Assembly (NCBI GenBank): GCA_027450005.1
Contig: DAIDKO010000098.1
Location: 1 to 38,545, forward strand
DNA: 38,545 nt
Reading direction: 5' to 3'
DNA from: Rhodanobacter sp.
GTDB lineage: Bacteria > Pseudomonadota > Gammaproteobacteria > Xanthomonadales > Rhodanobacteraceae
Of the stretch, positions 33,529 through 38,545 are shown one piece after another (the stretch's first letter is position 1; the number at the start of each line of letters is the position of its first letter). The notes under the pieces were generated by a model. It was given only the letters and a program-made list of their open reading frames with translations, ran no database searches and had not been told where the DNA came from. The translations under genes and the position numbers were made by a program.

Positions 33529-33948
33529 TCAGTGCACGCCCACCAGCTCCACGTCGAACACCAGCGTGGCGTTCGGCGGCACGGTGTCGCCTGCACCACG
33601 ACTGCCGTAGGCCAACCGGGCGGGGATGACCAGGGTGCGCTTGCCGCCCACGCGCATGCCGCGGATGCCCTGGTCCCAGCCCGCGATCACCTCGCCCCCG
33701 CCTAGCGTGAAGCGGATCGGCTCGCCGTTTTCCTCCGAGCTGTCGAACTCGGCACCACGGTGGTTCTTCGCGTGCGCGTCGTACAGCCAGACGGTGTAGT
33801 TCACCTCGACCACGTCGCCATTGCGGGCCACCGTGCCGGTGCCGATCACGCGGTCGATCTTCTGCAGCGACGTGATCGTGCCTCTTGCCCATGCGGGCAG
33901 CGCGATGAGGGCGAGGGCGAGCGTGACGGCGAGCAGCAGGCGGCGCAT
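33529..33948 (-). CDS. Exported FKBP-type peptidyl-prolyl cis-trans isomerase
   Basis: A 139-residue protein with a signal peptide (about 1-21, MRRLLLAVTLALALIALPAW). The FKBP domain shows VEVNYTVWLYDAHAKN, EFDSSEENGEPIRFTLGGGE, VIAGWDQGIRGMRVGGKRTL and the C-terminal YGSRGAGDTVPPNATLVFDV, the conserved ligand-pocket residues (Asp of FDSS, Trp of AGWDQ, Tyr of AYGS). It should speed proline isomerisation during folding of periplasmic proteins. It converges on the third diguanylate cyclase copy and is 94 bp from the helicase gene. Confidence 0.95.
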   Translation of the reverse strand: MRRLLLAVTLALALIALPAWARGTITSLQKIDRVIGTGTVARNGDVVEVNYTVWLYDAHAKNHRGAEFDSSEENGEPIRFTLGGGEVIAGWDQGIRGMRVGGKRTLVIPARLAYGSRGAGDTVPPNATLVFDVELVGVH

Positions 33949-34043
33949 GCGGTGGCTTCCAGGGTTGCGGTTGCGCGCAGTCTAGCGACGGTTGGCAGGC
34001 ATGGCGCCGGTCCGGGGCGTCGGTTCGCGCCACGGAAGGATGG

Positions 34044-35909
34044 TCAGTGCGCGAGTTGCCCCTGCACCTCGTTGATCGAATCGCGGATGCGCTTGGAGAA
34101 CACCGAGTCGAGATGGTGGATCAGCACCAGCCGTTCGGTGGCGCGGGTCATCGCCACGTAGAGCAGGCGCGCCTCGTCCGCCTCGCGCTGGCCCTCGTGC
34201 GGCAGCGAACCCAGGCCGGGCACGATCACGAAGGGGAATTCCAGGCCCTTGCAGGAGTGCATGGTGAGCAGCTTCACGCTGTCCTTCACCACGAACAGCG
34301 CCTGCTTGCCGCGCTCGTCGGCGAGGCTGGAGGGGATGCCGATGCGCTCCAGCGCCTCGTGCAGCTTCTCGCCCTCCCAGTTGTTGCGGTAGATCACCGC
34401 CATCTCGCCCCACGGGCGGCCATGCGCGCGTTCGTCGCGCAACTGGGCGATCAGGGCGTCGAGCTGGGCGGCGGCGGTGTCGGTGCGGATCAGTTCGGGC
34501 AGCGGGCCGCGGCGTCCGGCGCTTTCCGGGGCGATCAGCGGCACGCCATCGTCGTCCTCGACGCGCGTGGCGAGCAGTTCGCTGGCGAAGTTGCGCGCCA
34601 CCGCGAGTATCTCCAGCGTGTTGCGGTAGTTGAGCCTGAGGATGGTGGTGCGGCCCTGCGCCTGCACGCCCAAGCTCTTCCAGCTGATGCGGCGGCGGTC
34701 GGCCTTGCCGTAGATGTTCTGCGCGTCGTCGTACAGCACCAGCAGCGAGTTGGTGGCCGGGTCGATCATCTGCACGATCAGCTTGTACCAGTCCGGCTCG
34801 AAGTCGTGGCCTTCGTCGATCAGCACGGCACCGTACTGGAAGCGCGGGATCTGGCCCTTGTCCACGCCCTCGATCACCCGCTCCACCATCGCGCCGAAGA
34901 AGTTCTCGCCCTTGGGAGGCAGTTCCACGTGGTAGCTGGTCAGCATGCGCCGGCACCAGCGGTGGAAGTTGTAGACCTGCACCTTGTCGCCGAGGCCGCG
35001 TTCGCCGATCAGCTGTTCCAGCCGTGCCGCCAGCGTCTTGTTGTAGCAGAGCACCAGGATCGGCCGGCTCATCGAACGCGCCAGCTGCATGGCGCGGAAG
35101 CCCAGGATCATGGTTTTGCCGGAGCCGGCCACGCCGTGGATGATGCGGTGTTCGTCACCCAGCGAGCGCGCCAGTTGCTCCTGCTGCGCGTCCATCACCT
35201 TCACCAGCTCGGGGATCTCCAGCGCGCGTGCGTCCTTGCCCTCGTCGGCGGCGAACAGGCCGAACTGGCCGCTGCCCGGCTCTACGCGGATCTCGGGGAA
35301 CAGGTGCCAGCGCACGCGGTCGATCTGCGGCAGGGTGAGCGCCACCGGAAACACCTGCGGGAACATCGCCCACAGGCGCTCCTGGAAGGCTTCGGCGTCC
35401 ACCGTCTCGTACAGCTCGTCGCGGCAGATCACCAGGTGGGCGGGGATCACCGCGTCCAGGCCGCCCTCCTCGAACTGCTTGCGCGTGATGTTGGCCAGTA
35501 CCACACCCCAGGCCCACGGCATGATCAGCTTGCCGGCGTGGCGGTGGCCTTCGGGATAGCGCAGCGCCGGGTCGCGCTCCAGCACCACGCCGACCTCCAG
35601 TGCATAGGCGCGTGCCTGCAGCAACGGGTTGGTCGCGGTGGTCAGGCCGCGCTCGGTGACCAGGGTGAACTGGGTCTTGTCGGCGTGGCGGATGGTGTCG
35701 GCCTTCCAGTCCTTCACCTCCAGCACCAGCAGGCCGCGGCGCGGGTGGAACACCACGAAGTCGGGCTGGCGCTGCTTCAGGCCGACCGGCACGTCGTACC
35801 AGAGCAGGTAGTCGTCTTCCAGCTTCTGTTCCAGCCGTTCCGAGACGCGCTTTTCGCCGCCGGTCATGCGCGGCAGGCAGCTGTTGCGGGAGGGTATGAG
35901 CGTGGCCAT
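34044..35909 (-). CDS. NERD domain UvrD-like helicase
   Basis: A 621-residue protein. The N-terminal NERD nuclease-related domain (about 15-130) contains the PD-(D/E)XK-type elements PDFVVFHPRRGLLVLEVKDW. A superfamily 1 helicase follows: Walker A GVAGSGKTMILG, Walker B/DEAD-box variant VLIDEGHDFEPDW, YDDAQNIYG and the C-terminal LYVAMTRATERL motif. It probably acts on damaged or foreign DNA; the biological target is unknown. The ATG at 35909 matches homologues beginning MATLIPSR. A much longer open frame upstream covers the diverging diguanylate cyclase gene and is not coding. Confidence 0.9.
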   Translation of the reverse strand: MATLIPSRNSCLPRMTGGEKRVSERLEQKLEDDYLLWYDVPVGLKQRQPDFVVFHPRRGLLVLEVKDWKADTIRHADKTQFTLVTERGLTTATNPLLQARAYALEVGVVLERDPALRYPEGHRHAGKLIMPWAWGVVLANITRKQFEEGGLDAVIPAHLVICRDELYETVDAEAFQERLWAMFPQVFPVALTLPQIDRVRWHLFPEIRVEPGSGQFGLFAADEGKDARALEIPELVKVMDAQQEQLARSLGDEHRIIHGVAGSGKTMILGFRAMQLARSMSRPILVLCYNKTLAARLEQLIGERGLGDKVQVYNFHRWCRRMLTSYHVELPPKGENFFGAMVERVIEGVDKGQIPRFQYGAVLIDEGHDFEPDWYKLIVQMIDPATNSLLVLYDDAQNIYGKADRRRISWKSLGVQAQGRTTILRLNYRNTLEILAVARNFASELLATRVEDDDGVPLIAPESAGRRGPLPELIRTDTAAAQLDALIAQLRDERAHGRPWGEMAVIYRNNWEGEKLHEALERIGIPSSLADERGKQALFVVKDSVKLLTMHSCKGLEFPFVIVPGLGSLPHEGQREADEARLLYVAMTRATERLVLIHHLDSVFSKRIRDSINEVQGQLAH

Positions 35910-36065
35910 GCCGGCTTCCGTGAGGTGCTTGCCGGAAAGTAGCCGAACGGCCGAAGCTGTCAACGGCGGCACCGGACAGGCGAAAAATGTGATGGACATC
36001 TCAAGTTGGCCCGCCAATGACCGATAATGGCCCGACATACCGGACGCGGGCCCTGGGGAGGGCGG

Positions 36066-37250
36066 ATGCCTGTCTTGGTGCAAAGTTTGTCGCTGCTTGG
36101 CGCCATGCAGGCGGCAACGGTGGCCTTGATGCTGTGGCTGGGGGTGCGTTCGGACGCGAGCCGCGCCGTGCGCAGCCTGCACCTGCGCGCCAGCGCGCTG
36201 GCGGTGGAGGCCGTTGGCTATGCCGCGTTGGCGTTTCAGGGCTACCTGCCGCACGACGTCCTGCTGCTGGGCGGCAATGCGTTCAATCTGCTGGCGCAGG
36301 CGATGAGCGTGATCGCGTTGCGCATGCTGCTGAACGTACCGCTGCGCTGGCGCGAGACGATCGCGGTGGGCGTGCTGGGCTGGGCGGGCGTGTCCTGGTT
36401 CGCCGTCGTGCAGCCCGACTACCCCAGCCGCGTTTTGTGGGGGTCGGTGGCGATCGGCTGCTTCCTGTTGCTCAACATCGATGCACTGCTGCATGACCGT
36501 CGCGGGCGCTGGTCGCGGGCGCGCTATGCCCTGCTGTGGATTTTCATGCTGTCCCTGCTGCTGCTGGTGTGGCGCAATGGCGTGATGTGGCTGTCGCCCA
36601 CGCCATTGGGCAGCGTGCTCGTGCCCAGCCCGGTCAATGTGTTCTGGGTGTTGCTGTCCGGCATGCAGTCGCTGTTCTATGGCCTGGGTTTCCTTTTGCT
36701 GTACAACGAGTTGCTGCAGCATGAACTGCATGCGATGGCGCGCGTCGATTCGCTGACCGGGGTGCCGAACCGGCTGGCGCTGGAGGAGCGCTACGCAGGC
36801 ATGCTGCCGGCGCCCGGTGCCGCGCATGCACCGTTCTGCCTGCTGCTACTGGACGTCGACCACTTCAAGAACGTGAACGACCGCTTCGGCCACGACTGTG
36901 GCGACAAGGCCCTGAGGGCGCTGACGCGCCGCGTGCGCGACGTGCTGCGCGGCAGCGACATGGTCGGCCGGCTGGGCGGCGAGGAGTTCATCGTGCTGGC
37001 GCCGGACCTGCACTGGGGCGCCGGCCAGGCGCTGGCCGAACGCATCCGTGCGGCGGTGGCGTCCGAGCCGGTGCTGATCGACGGCTACGAGTTGCCGTTG
37101 ACCGTGTCGGTGGGGGTGGCCGAGGCCGAGCCCTACGAGCGCGACATGTCCACCACGCTGCGGCGCGCCGACAAGGCGCTGTACGTCGCCAAGCACGGTG
37201 GCCGCAACCGGGTGGAGGTGGCGCCGCATTACCGCGGCAGCCCGACATGA
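36066..37250 (+). CDS. Membrane diguanylate cyclase (copy 4, different architecture)
   Basis: A 394-residue protein with an excellent GGGGAGGG site. The first ~225 residues hold about seven hydrophobic segments with no large periplasmic domain. A GGDEF domain follows: VDSLTGVPNRLALEERYAGM, LLDVDHFKNVNDRFGHDCGD, an I-site R-G-S-D and GGEEF five residues later. It should make c-di-GMP with product inhibition. It is unrelated outside the GGDEF domain to the three tandem copies nearby. It diverges from the helicase gene; the DAHP synthase attenuator begins right after its stop. Confidence 0.92.
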   Translation: MPVLVQSLSLLGAMQAATVALMLWLGVRSDASRAVRSLHLRASALAVEAVGYAALAFQGYLPHDVLLLGGNAFNLLAQAMSVIALRMLLNVPLRWRETIAVGVLGWAGVSWFAVVQPDYPSRVLWGSVAIGCFLLLNIDALLHDRRGRWSRARYALLWIFMLSLLLLVWRNGVMWLSPTPLGSVLVPSPVNVFWVLLSGMQSLFYGLGFLLLYNELLQHELHAMARVDSLTGVPNRLALEERYAGMLPAPGAAHAPFCLLLLDVDHFKNVNDRFGHDCGDKALRALTRRVRDVLRGSDMVGRLGGEEFIVLAPDLHWGAGQALAERIRAAVASEPVLIDGYELPLTVSVGVAEAEPYERDMSTTLRRADKALYVAKHGGRNRVEVAPHYRGSPT

Positions 37251-37268
37251 GATAGATCGAGCGGTTAT

Positions 37269-37297
37269 TTGCCGAGCGCCAAACGAAGTGCTATTGA
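37269..37297 (+). promoter_or_regulatory. Possible promoter for the leader and DAHP synthase gene
   Basis: TTGCCG (37269-37274), a 17-base spacer and TATTGA (37292-37297) resemble a sigma-70 promoter. Transcription would start near 37304, almost on the ATG at 37306, making a nearly leaderless message for the leader peptide. If so, the leader starts at the second Met. Weakly supported by sequence alone. Confidence 0.35.
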
Positions 37298-37389
37298 TGG
37301 ACGCCATGATCCTTGCCACCGCCCGCCAGTACTTTTGGTTTTATGGCTATCCGAAGCCGCTGGCGGAGGCATGGGTGCGATCGTCCTGA
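37297..37389 (+). CDS. Aromatic-rich leader peptide of the DAHP synthase attenuator
   Basis: A 30-codon ORF (27 if it starts at the second Met, 37306) encoding a run of Tyr-Phe-Trp-Phe-Tyr-Gly-Tyr at codons 12-18 (37330-37350), about seven times the aromatic density expected by chance. It ends at TGA 37387-37389 just before the terminator. The peptide itself probably has no function; ribosome stalling on the aromatic codons is the signal. No strong ribosome-binding site is visible, which may fit a leaderless message. The structure it controls is listed separately. Confidence 0.8.
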   Translation: MDAMILATARQYFWFYGYPKPLAEAWVRSS

Positions 37390-37444
37390 CGAAACACTGA
37401 AACCCCATCCCGAAAGCCGCCAGCACCAGCGAGGCGGCTTTTTT
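37323..37444 (+). promoter_or_regulatory. Transcription attenuator (regions 1 to 4)
   Basis: Four mutually exclusive segments: region 1 CCGCCAG (37323-37329), just before the aromatic codons; region 2 GCTGGCGG (37359-37366), just after them; region 3 CCGCCAGC (37417-37424); region 4 GGCGGCTTT (37433-37441). 1:2 (7 bp) leaves 3:4 to form the terminator. If the ribosome stalls on Tyr, Phe or Trp codons it covers region 1, and 2:3 (8 bp, perfect) blocks the terminator so the DAHP synthase gene is read. The arrangement is the classical amino acid attenuator. Confidence 0.82.
37413..37444 (+). terminator. Attenuator terminator
   Basis: AAAGCCGCC (37413-37421) pairs with GGCGGCTTT (37433-37441), a 9-bp stem with an 11-base loop, and six T at 37439-37444. 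It lies 31 bp before the DAHP synthase ATG. Confidence 0.9.
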
Positions 37445-37475
37445 CATGGCCGCCCCCTTCAAGAGGAGAGCCGCC

Positions 37476-38545
37476 ATGTCCCACGTTTCCACCGACGACC
37501 TGCGTATCCGCAGCATCCACCCGCTCGCCACGCCCGTCGAGGTGATGGACGAGTGCCCCGCGACGAATGCCGTGCTGGATACGGTGGGCCACGCGCGCAC
37601 CGCGCTGCATCGCATCCTCGATGGCGTGGACGACCGCCTCGCGGTGGTGATCGGCCCGTGCTCGATCCACGATCCGCGCGCCGCGCTGGACTATGCGCAG
37701 CGATTGGTGGAGCAGCGCCGGCGGCTAGGCGGGGAGCTGGAAATCGTGATGCGCGTCTATTTCGAGAAGCCGCGCACCACGGTGGGCTGGAAGGGCCTGA
37801 TCAACGATCCCGACCTCGACGGCAGCTTCCGGATCAACAAGGGCCTGCGCGTCGCGCGCCGGCTGCTGTGCGACATCAATGCGCTGGGCGTGCCGGCGGG
37901 CAGCGAATTCCTCGATATCATCTCGCCGCAATACCTCGCCGACCTGGTGGCCTGGGGCGCCATCGGCGCACGCACCACCGAAAGCCAGGTGCACCGTGAG
38001 CTGGCCTCGGGCCTGTCGTGCCCGGTGGGCTTCAAGAACGGCACCGATGGTAACGTCAAGATCGCGCTGGACGCGGTGCAGGCTGCCGCGCATCCGCACC
38101 ACTTCCTCGCGGTGACCAAGCAGGGGCAGGCCGCCATTGCCGCCACCAGCGGCAACCGCGACTGCCACGTGATCCTGCGCGGAGGCGCCGTGCCGAACTA
38201 CGACGCGGCCAGCGTGGAGGCGGCGTGCGGCGCCATCGCCAGGGCCGGACTGCCGGCACGGGTGATGATCGACGCCAGCCACGCCAACAGCGGCAAGCAG
38301 CCGGAAAACCAGCCGCGGGTGATCGCCGATATCGCCGCGCAGCTCGAGGCGGGCGAACGACGCATCGTGGGCGCGATGGTGGAAAGCCATCTGGTCGCGG
38401 GGCGCCAAGACCTGGTCGAAGGCCATCCACTGGCCTACGGCCAGAGCATCACCGACGGCTGCCTCGGCTGGGACGATTCGGTGCGCGTGCTGGAGCGGCT
38501 GGCTGCGGCCGTGCGCCGCCGCCGGGAAGTGGCAAAGGACGAACT
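37476..38545 (+). CDS. aroG: 3-deoxy-7-phosphoheptulonate (DAHP) synthase, 3' end beyond the window
   Basis: About 356 codons, open to the window edge; the family is about 350 residues long, so only a few are missing. It condenses phosphoenolpyruvate and erythrose 4-phosphate, the first step of the shikimate pathway. Class I motifs: the metal-binding Cys in VVIGPCSIHDPRAA, MRVYFEKPRTTVGWKGLIND, the active-site PRTT, and GARTTESQVHRELASGLSCP, VTKQGQAAIAATSGNRDCHV, MIDASHANSGKQPENQP. AGAGGAGAG lies before the ATG. The attenuator upstream implies control by aromatic amino acids. Which isoform (AroF, G or H) cannot be told from the sequence; the symbol is approximate. Confidence 0.95.
   Translation, partial: MSHVSTDDLRIRSIHPLATPVEVMDECPATNAVLDTVGHARTALHRILDGVDDRLAVVIGPCSIHDPRAALDYAQRLVEQRRRLGGELEIVMRVYFEKPRTTVGWKGLINDPDLDGSFRINKGLRVARRLLCDINALGVPAGSEFLDIISPQYLADLVAWGAIGARTTESQVHRELASGLSCPVGFKNGTDGNVKIALDAVQAAAHPHHFLAVTKQGQAAIAATSGNRDCHVILRGGAVPNYDAASVEAACGAIARAGLPARVMIDASHANSGKQPENQPRVIADIAAQLEAGERRIVGAMVESHLVAGRQDLVEGHPLAYGQSITDGCLGWDDSVRVLERLAAAVRRRREVAKDE

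Noticed and set aside
1-38545. CRISPR arrays, tRNA genes, insertion sequences, prophage
   Set aside because: No regularly spaced repeats, no cloverleaf-like intergenic sequence, no transposase or integrase reading frame was found.

Overview
The window looks like chromosome of a GC-rich gammaproteobacterium of the Xanthomonadales/Lysobacterales (Rhodanobacteraceae or Xanthomonadaceae type). The basis is the gene families: MinCDE, Bpt-type leucyltransferase, a DUF6491 secreted protein, PurT, RlmKL, and SCO/PCuAC/CtaG copper-oxidase assembly genes. Genus is inference. I saw no tRNA, rRNA, CRISPR array, insertion sequence or prophage.

Layout. 1-3615 (minus): the start of a family 9 glycosyltransferase, a HExxH protein, minE-minD-minC and a GNAT acetyltransferase. 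3810-7419 (plus): a NarL/DesK-type two-component pair, then a membrane-anchored SRPBCC protein closed by a strong terminator. 7790-12281: a Gld-like ABC exporter (ATPase, permease, GldG-like protein) followed by CtaG, facing a minus-strand PCuAC-SCO pair, so copper delivery to cytochrome oxidase is clustered. 13571-18365: DUF423, a broken small ORF, an SPFH gene with a ribbon-helix-helix gene behind it, purT and a glutamate-synthase-like membrane protein. 18390-24924: bpt, a DUF2007-like protein, tesB, an amidase, an alpha/beta hydrolase coupled to rlmKL, a His/Gly-rich exported protein and a DUF6491 protein. 25094-26581: a heavily decayed S10 serine carboxypeptidase.

26836-33515 is the most unusual region. 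A tetrapyrrole-methylase-fold protein closely resembling borosin alpha-N-methyltransferases (fungal OphMA, Shewanella SonM) is followed by a 107-residue protein. The N-terminal ~58 residues of that protein resemble a borosin-binding leader, and its tail is a low-complexity, Pro/Glu/Ser-rich candidate core. I read this as a split borosin RiPP cassette. It sits among three tandem paralogous transmembrane diguanylate cyclases (periplasmic helical repeats, one membrane helix, GGEEF domain). The third carries an amber codon. Any link between the RiPP and c-di-GMP signalling is inference from gene order.

33529-38545: an exported FKBP isomerase, a NERD-UvrD helicase, a fourth diguanylate cyclase of different architecture, and a DAHP synthase gene cut by the window end. 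Ahead of the DAHP synthase is a textbook attenuator: a short leader ORF with a Tyr-Phe-Trp-Phe-Tyr-Gly-Tyr run, pairable segments 1:2 and 2:3, and a GC-rich terminator ending in six T. It should couple entry into the shikimate pathway to aromatic amino acid supply.
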